From contig JAEWSH010000084.1 in the NCBI GenBank assembly GCA_023398375.1, positions 186,001 through 250,000 of the forward strand: a stretch of DNA of 64,000 nt, read 5' to 3'. Position numbers and translations under genes: made by a program. Under the pieces are notes generated by a model. It was not told the DNA's origin and did not search any database. It was given only the letters and a program-made list of their open reading frames with translations. The DNA is from Bacillota bacterium. GTDB lineage: Bacteria; Bacillota; Clostridia; Lachnospirales; Lachnospiraceae. Positions 42,739 through 53,242 of the stretch are shown piece after piece. The number at the start of each line of letters is the position of its first letter. Within the stretch, counting starts at the first letter, position 1.

Positions 42739-44469
42739 TCATGATTCCACAAGTACTGTTCTTGCCTGATATGTCAAAGAATCTCTCTTTTGGTAGTCAA
42801 ATAATACGAATTGTTCCTGCGCCATTTTTACTTGTACCTGCAAGACATCATCCTCCCATACCGGGTATCGGAAAGCCTCCATATGTGTCATTTTGCTCAT
42901 CTGCCTTGCGTTATATGGTAAATATCCGGGCAGTAAGCGGTGTTTTTCTTCTTCTCTCTGATAAAACTTATGAAGTTCTTCTTTCCACATACTCATATCT
43001 TTGGCAAAGTCAGGTCTGCTCTTAAGATTCTCTCTCAGATACATATCATAGGTCAGAAGTTCATGGTATAAAGGCTCTCTTTCTGCATCTATGATAATAG
43101 CGAACTCCAATAATACATGGTAACGATATGTTCTGGCAGGGCTATTTACAAAGTATCCTTTTTGCTCATAAAATTCTGCCAACGCTTCAAACATAGCAAA
43201 TGGAGTCGTAAAGTTTAACTCCAGAATCGGAATGGTCGCTGTAAACTGATTACTGTTATAATATAATTCTACCATTTCTTCAATTCTCTTTAATCGTAAC
43301 ACGTCTTCATATGGCAGCCATTTGGAATATAAAATCTCATAAGGTGGTTTGCTATTGTATACAATACCATATTCTTCTGCCTTTTCATGCATCTCAGATC
43401 CTTTTAGCACCTTTAAGAATCCAAGTTGCAGCTGTTCTGGTTTCAGGCGGTATACATCATTGAAGGAATTTACAAAGCTTTCATAACCTTCATAAGGAAG
43501 TCCGGCAATCAGATCCAGATGGATATGGATATTTTTCCCTGACTGTATCTTTCTAACCACTTCTTCTAATATTTCAAATTTTACGAACCGGTTTATTGCC
43601 TGTAAAGTCTGCGGATTTGTAGTCTGTACTCCTATTTCTAGCTGCACAAGACCCGGACGCAAAGTATTTAACAACTCAATCTCTTCTTTATTTATAATAT
43701 CTGCCGATATTTCAAAATGGAAGTTGGTGACTCCATTGTCATGTTCTTTCAGATAACTCCAGATTTCCATGGCATGCTTATGATTGCAGTTAAAGGTTCG
43801 ATCCACGAACTTTACCTGTGCTACTTTATGATCCAGGAAAAATTGTAACTCCTCTTTTACAATGGTAATGTCCCGCAAACGTACCTTTTTATCTATGGAA
43901 GATAAACAATAGCTGCATCGGAACGGACATCCGCGGCTTGACTCATAATAGATGATTTTATTTTCAAACTGATCAATATCCTTATATAAAAACGGCATCC
44001 TGCTCAGATCCGTAAGCGGGCGTGGTACATGTATTCCCATTTTTGTTGCAATTCCTTTTATATCCTCTATTGCAATAGTATCTTCTACATAGTGCTGCAT
44101 AAGATCATAAAATGTCTCTTCGCCTTCTCCTATCATGACACCTGTCAGCATAGGAAGTGATGCTAAGACTTGTTCGGCATCATAAGATACTTCGGGACCG
44201 CCGACCCAGATCGGTATCTCAGGCAATACTTTATGCAATTCCACAATAATGTCCTGAATGATAGCCCAGTTCCAGATATAACAGGAAAAAGCTGCCACAT
44301 CCGGCTTTCTTTTAAAGATATCCGCCAGAATATGCTCCTTTAAATTGTTGATGGTATACTCTGCTACCTCAATATGTTCCCTGTATTTATCCGCATAAGC
44401 ACGCATACTGTACAATCCCGGATTAGAATGTATATATTTTGCATTTACTGCTATTAATAAAAAATTCAA
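42739..44469 (-). CDS. B12-binding radical SAM protein (DUF4080 family)
   Basis: 576 residues. N-terminal cobalamin-binding-like domain (about 1-130: NFLLIAVNAKYIHSNPGLYS, VWVGGPEVSYD) followed by a radical SAM domain with the cluster motif ESSRGCPFRCSYCLSS (CxxxCxxC) and a C-terminal DUF4080 region. Products of this family are unknown. The start is taken as TTG at 44469, because AAGGAGA stands 7 bases upstream and the family begins with this strand; in-frame ATGs further upstream lack a ribosome site. Confidence 0.88.
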   Translation of the reverse strand: MNFLLIAVNAKYIHSNPGLYSMRAYADKYREHIEVAEYTINNLKEHILADIFKRKPDVAAFSCYIWNWAIIQDIIVELHKVLPEIPIWVGGPEVSYDAEQVLASLPMLTGVMIGEGEETFYDLMQHYVEDTIAIEDIKGIATKMGIHVPRPLTDLSRMPFLYKDIDQFENKIIYYESSRGCPFRCSYCLSSIDKKVRLRDITIVKEELQFFLDHKVAQVKFVDRTFNCNHKHAMEIWSYLKEHDNGVTNFHFEISADIINKEEIELLNTLRPGLVQLEIGVQTTNPQTLQAINRFVKFEILEEVVRKIQSGKNIHIHLDLIAGLPYEGYESFVNSFNDVYRLKPEQLQLGFLKVLKGSEMHEKAEEYGIVYNSKPPYEILYSKWLPYEDVLRLKRIEEMVELYYNSNQFTATIPILELNFTTPFAMFEALAEFYEQKGYFVNSPARTYRYHVLLEFAIIIDAEREPLYHELLTYDMYLRENLKSRPDFAKDMSMWKEELHKFYQREEEKHRLLPGYLPYNARQMSKMTHMEAFRYPVWEDDVLQVQVKMAQEQFVLFDYQKRDSLTYQARTVLVES

Positions 44470-44603
44470 ATTCTTTCTCCTTGATACAAAATTTCCTCGT
44501 ATAATATAAAAAAATGCCATACATACAAACAGTATATATGACATCCAAGATTCTTTCAAGCGATCTAAAATGCTTCGAAAGAGGTAACGTTACAGAACTA
44601 TTG

Positions 44604-44631
44604 CTATGAAGCCATGAGGCTGAATAGTAAC
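44604..44631. repeat. Second copy of the hairpin from the 144-bp element
   Basis: CTATGAAGCC-ATGA-GGCTGAATAGTAAC matches the right-end hairpin at 38913-38940 except for the loop. It lies between the galT stop and the radical SAM gene. The rest of the 144-bp element is not seen here. Confidence 0.55.
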
Positions 44632-44642
44632 AGGACGAAGTC

Positions 44643-46145
44643 TTACGAGAAGGAAGTACAGAACCTGTCAAAAGCTGCCTGGCCTTCCGGAGTACGCTTA
44701 TAGACACCTGCATCTTCTAATACTTTCATAAATACGATACCGATTTCTTTCTGCAATATCTCCATTACATTGTCCTTATTGACAGAAGTATAGCGCGGCA
44801 TAATTTCTTCTATCCAGTCTGCATGTTTCTCGATTTCTTCTATAGAACGAATATCTTTTTTGGTAACAATCGCATCCCCCAGCATTTCCATCTCTTCCTT
44901 CAATCTGGATGGCAATATTGCAAGACCCATAACCTCTATCAAACCAATATTTTCTTTTTTGATGTGATGAAGCTTTGCATGCGGATGATATACTCCCAGG
45001 GGATGTTCGTTCGTTGTGATATTATTACGTAAAGCAAGATCCAGTTCAAAGAATTCCCCTCGTTTTCTGGCAATCGGTGTAATAGTATTATGCGGTTCCC
45101 CATTGGTGTTCGCAAAGATAAAGGCTTCCTCGTCGGTATAGGATCTCCATTTTTCAAGAATAACATCTGCCAGATCAATAATTCTATCTGCATTGGTGCC
45201 TTGAAGACGGATAACTGACATTGGCCAGTTTACGATTCCTGCTGTAAGGTCTTCAAATCCCTTTACTGTAAAGGTTCTTTCTATGGGTGCTTTTGCCATT
45301 GCAAATTCATAACACCCTCCCTGGAAATGATCGTGACTTAGAATAGATCCTCCGACAATTGGTAGATCCGCATTGGATCCTACAAAATAGTGTGGATATT
45401 GTTTTACGAAATCAAACAATTTACAAAAAGTTGCACGTTCGATCTTCATTGGTATATGTTCTGCGTTGAACACAATGCAATGTTCCTTATAATAAACATA
45501 AGGTGAATACTGGAATCCCCATTCACTTCCATGTATCGTAACCGGAATCACTCTATGGTTCTGCCTTGCAGGATGGTTCACACGTCCTGCATAACCAATA
45601 TTTTCCATGCATAACAGGCATTTCGGATAACCGCCTTGTCTGGCATTTTTTGCTGCAGCTATTGCCTTTGGATCTTTCTCCGGTTTGGACAGGTTAATCG
45701 TAATGTCCATACTTCCGTATGGAGTTGGTGTAATCCATTTTAAATCTCTTGCTATGCGGTATCTTCTGATATAATCGGTGTCCTGAGACAGTTTGTAATA
45801 ATAGTCTGTTGCCTGTTTTGGATTTTTCTCATAGAGTTTCTTATAGTTCTGTATGATTTCACTTGGTCTTGCCACTAACATACCCATAATTTTCGTATCA
45901 AACAGATCTCTGTATATCACACTATTTTCCGTTATCATTCCCTTTTCATAAGCATAATCCGTCATTCTCCCAAGTAATTCTTCCAGCTCATCTATTCTAC
46001 AAGTGACATCATTGTCATATTCCGTGTATTCTTCCACTTGAAATAATTCCAGTAGTTGATTGATGGTATATATCTTGTCTTCTTTTTCAATCAATCCTGT
46101 CAAAAGGCCATATGCTGTTAACTTCTCAATATCCTTTGTAATCAT
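44643..46145 (-). CDS. galT: UDP-glucose-hexose-1-phosphate uridylyltransferase, class II
   Basis: 500 residues, the long GalT type of Firmicutes (the proteobacterial type has about 350). It exchanges UMP between UDP-glucose and galactose 1-phosphate in the Leloir pathway. Recognisable parts are CLLCMENIGYAGRVNHPARQNHRVIP, the SHDHFQGGCYEFAMAKAP active-site region and the C-terminal EHPLGVYHPHAKLHHIKKENIGLIE. The start at 46145 has GGAG 7 bases upstream and leaves a 22-base gap after galK; an earlier in-frame ATG lies inside galK. Confidence 0.94.
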   Translation of the reverse strand: MITKDIEKLTAYGLLTGLIEKEDKIYTINQLLELFQVEEYTEYDNDVTCRIDELEELLGRMTDYAYEKGMITENSVIYRDLFDTKIMGMLVARPSEIIQNYKKLYEKNPKQATDYYYKLSQDTDYIRRYRIARDLKWITPTPYGSMDITINLSKPEKDPKAIAAAKNARQGGYPKCLLCMENIGYAGRVNHPARQNHRVIPVTIHGSEWGFQYSPYVYYKEHCIVFNAEHIPMKIERATFCKLFDFVKQYPHYFVGSNADLPIVGGSILSHDHFQGGCYEFAMAKAPIERTFTVKGFEDLTAGIVNWPMSVIRLQGTNADRIIDLADVILEKWRSYTDEEAFIFANTNGEPHNTITPIARKRGEFFELDLALRNNITTNEHPLGVYHPHAKLHHIKKENIGLIEVMGLAILPSRLKEEMEMLGDAIVTKKDIRSIEEIEKHADWIEEIMPRYTSVNKDNVMEILQKEIGIVFMKVLEDAGVYKRTPEGQAAFDRFCTSFS

Positions 46146-46167
46146 AGGAAAGCTCCCGTCTGAATTC

Positions 46168-47340
46168 TTATATTGTTCTTGGACCATCACCAATCTCTAC
46201 CACGTAGAAGTCTGCTGCATACCCAATTTTATTTTTATATTCCCGTCCAACAGTTGCAATGAAATGATCAATTGCTTCATCTTTTACAATGCTGACCGTA
46301 CACCCGCCAAATCCGCCACCGGTCATGCGGGAACCAATTACACCTTCAACTTTCCATGCTTCTTCCGCCAACGTATCCAATTCGATTCCGGTAACTTCAT
46401 AGTCATCACGCAAAGATACATGGGAGGCATTCATAAGTTCTCCAAATAATGTTACATCATTCTTTTTAAGTGCTTCTACAGCCTTTATCGTTCTTTGATT
46501 TTCATATACTGCATGTTTTGCTCTTCTAATACGTACCTCATCTTTAATCGCTGATTTATATTCTTCAAATTGTGCTTCCGACAGATCACCAAGACCCTTG
46601 ATTCCAACAACTTCCTGAATCTCGCTTAATGCTTTTTCACATTCCGCACGTCTCTCATTATATTTGGAATCACCAAGACCTCTCTTCTTATTGCTGCAGG
46701 AAATTACAATTTTTGCACCTTCTAATTTAATAGGTGCATACTCAAAAGAAATATCTGCGGTATCTAAAAAAATAGCATTATCTTTTTTGCCCATGGCTAT
46801 TGCAAACTGATCCATAATGCCACAATTCACGCCATTGAAGTTATTTTCTGAAAATTGTCCGATCAATGCCAGATCCTGGTTTGAAATATCTTTGATTCCA
46901 AAGAAATCTCTTAAGATAAATCCCGTTAGCACCTCAATAGATGCAGAAGACGATAATCCCGAACCATTTGGAATATTTCCATTTAGCAGCAGATCCATAC
47001 CAAATGGAATCTCATACCCTTTTTCCATAAATGTCCATATAACGCCTTTCGGATAGTTTGTCCAATCTGCATCCTTTTCCGGTCTGATATTCTCTATACT
47101 GGATTCGATAATTCCAAGTTGTTCAAAATTCATAGAAAAAAAGCGGAGTTTTTTATCACTTCTCTTTCTTGCTGCTGCATAAGTTCCGATCGTTAACGCA
47201 CATGGAAATACATGACCGGCATTATAGTCTGTATGTTCTCCAATCATATTTACTCTTCCCGGTGCGAAATATGTCTGCACGCCATCGGTATCCCCAAATA
47301 CTTCCGCAAATTTTGTTAAAATAGTTTCTTTCATTTCCAT
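46168..47340 (-). CDS. galK: Galactokinase
   Basis: 390 residues of the GHMP kinase family: the galactokinase signature GRVNMIGEHTDYNAG, ATP loop NGSGLSSSASIEV, catalytic Asp in NCGIMDQFA, and MTGGGFGGCTVSIV. It phosphorylates galactose at C1, feeding GalT just downstream. An AraC-type regulator lies upstream in the same direction, so induction by galactose or a galactoside is likely. No galE or transporter gene is within the window. Confidence 0.95.
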   Translation of the reverse strand: MEMKETILTKFAEVFGDTDGVQTYFAPGRVNMIGEHTDYNAGHVFPCALTIGTYAAARKRSDKKLRFFSMNFEQLGIIESSIENIRPEKDADWTNYPKGVIWTFMEKGYEIPFGMDLLLNGNIPNGSGLSSSASIEVLTGFILRDFFGIKDISNQDLALIGQFSENNFNGVNCGIMDQFAIAMGKKDNAIFLDTADISFEYAPIKLEGAKIVISCSNKKRGLGDSKYNERRAECEKALSEIQEVVGIKGLGDLSEAQFEEYKSAIKDEVRIRRAKHAVYENQRTIKAVEALKKNDVTLFGELMNASHVSLRDDYEVTGIELDTLAEEAWKVEGVIGSRMTGGGFGGCTVSIVKDEAIDHFIATVGREYKNKIGYAADFYVVEIGDGPRTI

Positions 47341-47443
47341 ACTCCTTTACGTTTAATTTAAAAAACGGCATTCTCCATGAATAATTATATAGAAAATACC
47401 GTCTTATATATAGATTCCTATGTTATTTAAACCTGTCAAAATG

Positions 47444-48343
47444 TTAGATACCTGTTTGAATATTTTTAATAAAATTCTCTATTTGCTCCAAATTATTCTT
47501 GGAATGCCTGATTTCTCCATTCATTACTTCTTTCCGATACTTTGTAGGAGACATTCCTTTCATTTGCCGAAAAGCCTTTGTAAAAACAAGAGGATCCTTA
47601 TATCCGCAGGATAACGCAATACTTTCAATGGAAAATTCCGTCACCTGCAAAAGTTCTGCTGCTTTAGTAATCCTAAAAATTGTAAGAAACTGCTGCGGCG
47701 ACATCTGCAGGGAATTTTGAAAAAGTGTGTATAGATAACTTCTATTGATACATACATAATCAGCCACATCCGTTATTTTAATGGGGTTACAATAATTACT
47801 CCGGATAAAATCAATCGCCTTATCCACATAATTGTTTGCTTTATCCGAGTCATCCTTTTCAGGTATGGAAGCACTCTCGGCGATAATTCCCATAAACATG
47901 TTCAGGAGACCGTTCCTACGCAATTCATTCGCCATACTATACGTATTATGTTCCATCATATCCCGTACAATTGCATACAACTCGTCCTGTTTATTGGATT
48001 GAATAATCGGATGACGGATTGATAATCCCATATTTCTAATATAGGCTCCTGCCTGATTTCCACTGAATCCGACCCATATATAGGTCCATGGTTCTTTTTC
48101 ATCTGCCTGATAAAAAGTTAGTTCATCCGGCTCAATCAGAAAACCATATCCTGCTTCTAATGGATATTCCTTATTTCCTATTACGAATTTTCCTTTTCCA
48201 TCAAGCACAAAATGAATCAGATAGTGTGGCCTGACAGCAGGTCCAAAGCTATGACACGCTTCTGTTCTCGAACAGCCGCATGTATTCAAATATAACTCTC
48301 CTGATTGTGTATTGGTAAATTCAAGCTTATAGGCCTTTTCCAC
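47444..48343 (-). CDS. AraC-family transcriptional regulator
   Basis: 299 residues. An N-terminal cupin-like sugar-sensing domain (about 20-150: PHYLIHFVLDGKGKFVIGNKEYPLEAGYGFLI) and a C-terminal double helix-turn-helix (about 195-295: DVADYVCINRSYLYTLFQN, SIALSCGYKDPLVFTKAFRQMKGMSPTKYR). This is the MelR/RafR-like form that activates oligosaccharide genes. GTG is used as start: AAGGAG stands 6 bases upstream. It precedes galKT and is their likely activator. Confidence 0.9.
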   Translation of the reverse strand: MEKAYKLEFTNTQSGELYLNTCGCSRTEACHSFGPAVRPHYLIHFVLDGKGKFVIGNKEYPLEAGYGFLIEPDELTFYQADEKEPWTYIWVGFSGNQAGAYIRNMGLSIRHPIIQSNKQDELYAIVRDMMEHNTYSMANELRRNGLLNMFMGIIAESASIPEKDDSDKANNYVDKAIDFIRSNYCNPIKITDVADYVCINRSYLYTLFQNSLQMSPQQFLTIFRITKAAELLQVTEFSIESIALSCGYKDPLVFTKAFRQMKGMSPTKYRKEVMNGEIRHSKNNLEQIENFIKNIQTGI

Positions 48344-48385
48344 CTCATTCTCCTTATTGAATCATTCTATATGCTGATTCTGTTA

Positions 48386-50659
48386 TTAATTTCTAAATAT
48401 TGCTACTCGATCTTCAATATGTCTAAATGTTACATTAGGAATAGTTTCCGTTAATCGGAGCGGAATTCTGTCTATAATGATATGGATTCCAGCATATGCT
48501 TTTCCCTTTACAACTATTTTAGCCTGTGACATCTGATTCATTTCTTCCTCAAACTTAGCTTTCTTTGCTAATAATTCGGCAAGCTCTTCCGTTTTCATTT
48601 CATAAGCTAATTTTATCTTATCATAGATAGAGATCTCAGCCAACTGCTCCGGCGTATATGTTTTCTCAAATTTTTCTACTCCCTCTTTAAATACTCTGTT
48701 TTCAGACTGTATCTTAATCACATTTTTCTCGATATTATTATATTGTTCAAAAAATTTCTTCGTAAGACCTACTTCAACAGTGGTTCCAAGCTGTGCCGCA
48801 TTTCCAATTTCAAATACCTCTATTCCCTGAACAGCTCTTGTCATTCCACCCACCAGGATACCTTTTCTGCCTGATACGATAACTTTTCCTTTTGTCGCAA
48901 TGTCACAGTTCAAAATATAATTTGCACGGATGTCCTGTTCCGATTCTATTTTTACTGATTCAAAGAATTTTCCGGTTACAGCACCCTTTGCCCTGATAAA
49001 TCCGACACCACCTGCCTGCACTCCCTCCTTCACCAGGATATCACCGCCGCTGATCAGATTTGCAGATTCAACATTACCTTCTATTTCAAGATTGCCACCC
49101 GCCTGTAAGGTAACACCACTTCGCACGCATCCCTTTACAATCAGGTCCCCATCAAATGAAATGTTCCCTGTTGTGTAAGTAACATCTCCGTCAATCACAT
49201 GTAGTTTACTTACCAGCATCCGAAATCCCTGAATTTCTACCTTACCGTTTAGTTTTGATAGGTAGGTGCATTTATCTTCTGCAAGCACAAAACCATCTCC
49301 ACGTAAGACCGGTTTTTCTTTTCCCTTTCTGGCAACCATAATCTTGCCATTCACTGTATATCCGCCTTTGCCGAGCGTTGCCGGAATATAGATAGCCAGT
49401 TTCTGACCTTGCTTAACTTGTTCAAAATATTCCATATGCATATAATCTACAGAACCATCTTCTAATATTTTAGGCTTTGTAGGTAACTCTGTCCTAAAAA
49501 GGAATTCATATTCCCCATCAGATCCTGTTACTGCCTTTTGCCCCCTTGCTACGACTATTTTTTGAGCATATAACTCTTTGGTGAGAATTGTGTTGATTAC
49601 GTCCCTGTCTATTCCAAGTGTGACTCCTTGTGCTTTTAGAATATTCAGGATGTCCTGTTCTGTATAGTTACGTTTTCCTTTCGGCGCAGCAAGATTCAGC
49701 ACTGCTTCCATACCATCTTCACTAATTATTACAGAACTGGGTGCAAAATCTTCTTTTATCAGATCATCAAGGATCGTAATTCCATTTTCCTCATCCTGTA
49801 TCAGTTTTTCTCTTGCCTGGCGCATTTCTGCAGCAGAATACATTACTTTTGCATATCCACTGACATCATATCCACCTTGCAGTCCCCATCTGATTTCCTG
49901 CATCTGCTGCCAGTTATATTCACTTTTTGCATAAATTGATACATTGATTCCGACTTCGATCCCTTTCATAATTTCTTCCAACTGATTCCCTGATAATTCC
50001 ACAGACAGGTAATTCCCGATCTCTATCTTTTTTTGAAATGCAATTCTGATCTGTTCTAATTGGTCTGCACCATAACCTTTGTCAAGATAACTATCTGGTT
50101 CCAATTTATTCGCAAGAAACCTTCTGATCTGCATTAACAGATGAGCGCCATAATCTTTTTCGACATATGGCAGTAAATCGATTCCACTCTCCATTGCTTT
50201 TCGAATCTGCCGCATGGTAAGAGAATCATATTTCTCATTTGCATATACCTCAATATTATCACCAAGTTCCAATCCCTTACGGATTTCCTCCATCTGAAGC
50301 CAGTCATAGGAAGGATTCAAATATTTGTTTACATCTATTCCATTTTCAAGGCCAATTCTGATTTCATGCATTTGCTGAGAGATATATTTCTGTTTTGCAT
50401 ATATGGAACTATCTACTCCGTGTTGGATTCCCAAACGAATTTCACTTATCTGCATCCAGTCAAAACCTTCTTTTAAATAGTGATTGATATCTAGTCCATG
50501 CTCTAATCCAAGGCGTATCTCTTCCATCTGGAACCACGGAATATTACTGTCTGCATAAGAATTGATACTCCCCTCCAGCTCTTTTCTTTTTTCCAAATTT
50601 TCTTCATAATTTTGTTCATTGATACTATTTCCTTGTTTTTTCATTTTTTCAGTTTTCAT
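48386..50659 (-). CDS. DUF342/FapA-like protein with about ten 26-residue N-terminal repeats
   Basis: 757 residues. After a charged start, residues about 32-290 consist of ten repeats of 26 residues with the pattern xxxxYAxxxYxxxQMxEIRxGLExG (for instance copies ending EIRLGLEHG, EIRIGLENG, EIRKGLELG, EIRWGLQGG). The C-terminal 430 form a DUF342 domain of polymer-like beta strands (GDLIVKGCVRSGVTLQAGGNLEIEGNV) followed by a coiled coil. DUF342 proteins, including FapA, are linked to flagellar control and cell-surface assembly, with no known enzyme activity. The repeats are amphipathic helices and may bind a partner. Transcribed alone, far from flagellar genes. Confidence 0.85.
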   Translation of the reverse strand: MKTEKMKKQGNSINEQNYEENLEKRKELEGSINSYADSNIPWFQMEEIRLGLEHGLDINHYLKEGFDWMQISEIRLGIQHGVDSSIYAKQKYISQQMHEIRIGLENGIDVNKYLNPSYDWLQMEEIRKGLELGDNIEVYANEKYDSLTMRQIRKAMESGIDLLPYVEKDYGAHLLMQIRRFLANKLEPDSYLDKGYGADQLEQIRIAFQKKIEIGNYLSVELSGNQLEEIMKGIEVGINVSIYAKSEYNWQQMQEIRWGLQGGYDVSGYAKVMYSAAEMRQAREKLIQDEENGITILDDLIKEDFAPSSVIISEDGMEAVLNLAAPKGKRNYTEQDILNILKAQGVTLGIDRDVINTILTKELYAQKIVVARGQKAVTGSDGEYEFLFRTELPTKPKILEDGSVDYMHMEYFEQVKQGQKLAIYIPATLGKGGYTVNGKIMVARKGKEKPVLRGDGFVLAEDKCTYLSKLNGKVEIQGFRMLVSKLHVIDGDVTYTTGNISFDGDLIVKGCVRSGVTLQAGGNLEIEGNVESANLISGGDILVKEGVQAGGVGFIRAKGAVTGKFFESVKIESEQDIRANYILNCDIATKGKVIVSGRKGILVGGMTRAVQGIEVFEIGNAAQLGTTVEVGLTKKFFEQYNNIEKNVIKIQSENRVFKEGVEKFEKTYTPEQLAEISIYDKIKLAYEMKTEELAELLAKKAKFEEEMNQMSQAKIVVKGKAYAGIHIIIDRIPLRLTETIPNVTFRHIEDRVAIFRN

Positions 50660-50881
50660 GACTCTCTGCCTCGCAACTGTCCAGTTCTAAGGTATTGGCT
50701 GTTTTGTTATTTTCTATTATTTTAGCACTTTTTTGTTATTTTCACAAACAATTTGGTGATTATTTTATTTTATTACATATTTTTGATCTGATATTATTGA
50801 CTTTTAGAATATTATAGCTATTATAATAATAAGAAGTTTATCAATTAGTATTGTATGCTACTTTTATAAGAGGATAAATCT

Positions 50882-51895
50882 ATGGAGAGAATTATCACTA
50901 CTACAGCCAAGGTAAAAGAAAATAATAAGGAAGTAATCAAAAATGCATTGATCCAAATTGGGCAGTGCACTAAAAATATGGTAGCCAAAGAAACAGGCTT
51001 AAGTGTTGCTACTTGTAACACATTATTAAATGAATTGGCTCGTTCTGGCGAAATACTCGAAGTAAAAATTGAAAAGAAGGCGAACGGAGCCGGCAGACCC
51101 TCGAAAACTTACAGACTAAATGATCAGTTATGTCTGATTTGTTGTCTTAGCCTTTACACAGAGGGACGCAGACAATTTATCACTTACCAGATCATCGATC
51201 TGATGAGTAATATCATTTCAGAGAAAACAATTGAGGAAATAAATATAGATTATAAAAAAATTCATCAGCTTATAGAATCACTTTTACACGAACATAGTGG
51301 TATACAGAGCGTCAGTATCGGCATATCAGGCACTATAGATTCCGCTCAGGTAATTGATACCTGTGATATACCTTTATTGGTTGGCAAAAATCTGATTCAG
51401 GATATCCTGACAGACTTTTCATTACCTGTTGTAATAGATAACCGTATGAACTTAATTGCTTACGGTCTCTATCAACAAAAGGCTTACACCTCCTCGCACA
51501 GTGTCATTGCATTGTCTTTTGACAATGACAAATGTAATGACTCCGGCATAATAATCAATGGCGATATCATTCATGGTAAAAGCAATTTTGCAGGAACTAT
51601 CTCCTGTCTTTCCTTACAGCCGGAATATACGCGGCGTCTGCTGCACCCGACAGTAAAAGTAAGTCATGAAGAACAGATCGCGAAAGCAATGAGTCTTTTT
51701 ATAGCAGTTCTGAATCCGGATGTAATTATGCTTACCGGACAAAGTATCAGTATCACTTTGATCGGTCCTATTTTAGATGCCTGTAAAAAGATAATTCCAG
51801 AAGAACATATGCCGGAACTGACTTTTGCACAGGATACAAAATCCTATTACATAACAGGCCTCGCAGAAAGGGCACTATTCTGCCTGAATAACTAA
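50882..51895 (+). CDS. ROK-family regulator (NagC/XylR-like), kinase-inactive
   Basis: 337 residues. The N-terminal winged helix (about 15-70: CTKNMVAKETGLSVATCNTLLNELARSGEI) is followed by a ROK fold. The usual ATP motif DxGGT, the zinc Cys cluster and the catalytic Asp/Glu are missing; only structural traces remain (VIDNRMNLIAYGLYQ, GIIINGDIIHGKSNFAGT). It is therefore a sugar-responsive repressor rather than a kinase. GAGG precedes the ATG. It converges on the MATE gene with a 21-base overlap. Confidence 0.85.
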   Translation: MERIITTTAKVKENNKEVIKNALIQIGQCTKNMVAKETGLSVATCNTLLNELARSGEILEVKIEKKANGAGRPSKTYRLNDQLCLICCLSLYTEGRRQFITYQIIDLMSNIISEKTIEEINIDYKKIHQLIESLLHEHSGIQSVSIGISGTIDSAQVIDTCDIPLLVGKNLIQDILTDFSLPVVIDNRMNLIAYGLYQQKAYTSSHSVIALSFDNDKCNDSGIIINGDIIHGKSNFAGTISCLSLQPEYTRRLLHPTVKVSHEEQIAKAMSLFIAVLNPDVIMLTGQSISITLIGPILDACKKIIPEEHMPELTFAQDTKSYYITGLAERALFCLNN

Positions 51896-53242
51896 TAAGC
51901 CTGCCTGCTTCCCAAGTTTTTTTAAATAATAGTAATAACTGAACAGAAGGATGATATCCGCACCAATCCATGCAAATATTTCTCCCCAGAACACACCTGT
52001 TTTTCCTATGAACCTGGTTAGTATGAAAGCACATCCCATTCGCATAATGAGTTGTGCTATACTTGAAATCATCGGCAATAAGGTATTTCCCATTCCTTGG
52101 ATACATGCACGTGTTACGTATAAAATATATAGCAGCGGAAAAAATACAGCGAGAATTTTAAGAAATTGATACCCAATCTGTATGGTCGCCTGTTCTGTTT
52201 CTGCATCTGCAGCGATAAAGCAGGAAAGTATCATTTTTCCAAAAAATAACATAATTGCTGACATTCCGTAAGCTGTTATCATGCCAATTATATTAGCAGA
52301 ACGCAGCCCCCTTCTGATTCTATCTAATAACCCGGCGCCCAGATTCTGTCCTGCATAAGAAGACATGGCATAACTATAGGAGGACGCTGCTATTTCCAGT
52401 AATCCATATAGTTTATTTGCTGCGGTATATCCTGCAAGGAACAATATTCCAAATCCATTGACAACAGATTGTATCAGCAATCCTCCAATTGCAGTAATCA
52501 TATTCTGCAGCCCGATCGGCACTCCCATTTTCAATTCAGCATAACAGATTCTTCTATCAAAAGCATATTCTTCAGCCTGCATATGAAGAATATTTATGCC
52601 TGTTAATTTAATGATACAAAATACTGTGGCCAGTACCTGTGCTAAAATAGTTGCAAATGCTGCACCACGGATACCCCACTCAAATTCAAAAACAAATAAG
52701 ATATCTAATACAATATTACATAATGAAGCCGCTATCATTGCCTGCAGCGGTGTTTTACTATTACCAAGAGCTCTAAGAATTGCTGCCATCAGATTATAAG
52801 CCATAGATACTGGCACACCTAAATACAGAATACTTAGGTAACTTTGAGATAATTCTATAATTCCTTCCGGTGTCTTCGATAAGCGTAATATAGGGTTCAT
52901 AATCAACTGTCCCAAAACAGTAAAAATTACAGTTCCTATAAAAGCCAGGTACATTGCGTTTGCAACTGATTTTCGAAGCCTCCCATACTCGGCCGCACCA
53001 AAATATTGTGCCATAATAACTGAAAATCCCTGCGTGATACCAGTAATAACACCGAACATTATGAAGGTCATCCATTCTGTTGCTCCAAGCGCTGCCAGCG
53101 CATTCACTCCCAGGACTTGTCCAACTATTGCAGTATCAACAAACGTATATAATTGCTGAAATACATTTCCTGCCATTAAAGGAATTGCAAATGTTAATAT
53201 TAGTTTCCCCGGTCTGCCCGCTGTCATGTCTTTTGTCTTCAT
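51875..53242 (-). CDS. MATE-family efflux transporter
   Basis: 455 residues with twelve membrane segments and standard MATE features: PGKLILTFAIPLMAGNVFQQLYTFVDTAIVGQVLG, GFSVIMAQYFGAAEYGRLRK in the first half and AASSYSYAMSSYAGQNLGAG in the second. It belongs to the NorM/DinF side of the family. AAAGG lies before the ATG. It stands alone; its last 21 bases overlap the 3' end of the convergent ROK gene. The substrate is unknown. Confidence 0.92.
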   Translation of the reverse strand: MKTKDMTAGRPGKLILTFAIPLMAGNVFQQLYTFVDTAIVGQVLGVNALAALGATEWMTFIMFGVITGITQGFSVIMAQYFGAAEYGRLRKSVANAMYLAFIGTVIFTVLGQLIMNPILRLSKTPEGIIELSQSYLSILYLGVPVSMAYNLMAAILRALGNSKTPLQAMIAASLCNIVLDILFVFEFEWGIRGAAFATILAQVLATVFCIIKLTGINILHMQAEEYAFDRRICYAELKMGVPIGLQNMITAIGGLLIQSVVNGFGILFLAGYTAANKLYGLLEIAASSYSYAMSSYAGQNLGAGLLDRIRRGLRSANIIGMITAYGMSAIMLFFGKMILSCFIAADAETEQATIQIGYQFLKILAVFFPLLYILYVTRACIQGMGNTLLPMISSIAQLIMRMGCAFILTRFIGKTGVFWGEIFAWIGADIILLFSYYYYLKKLGKQAGLLVIQAE

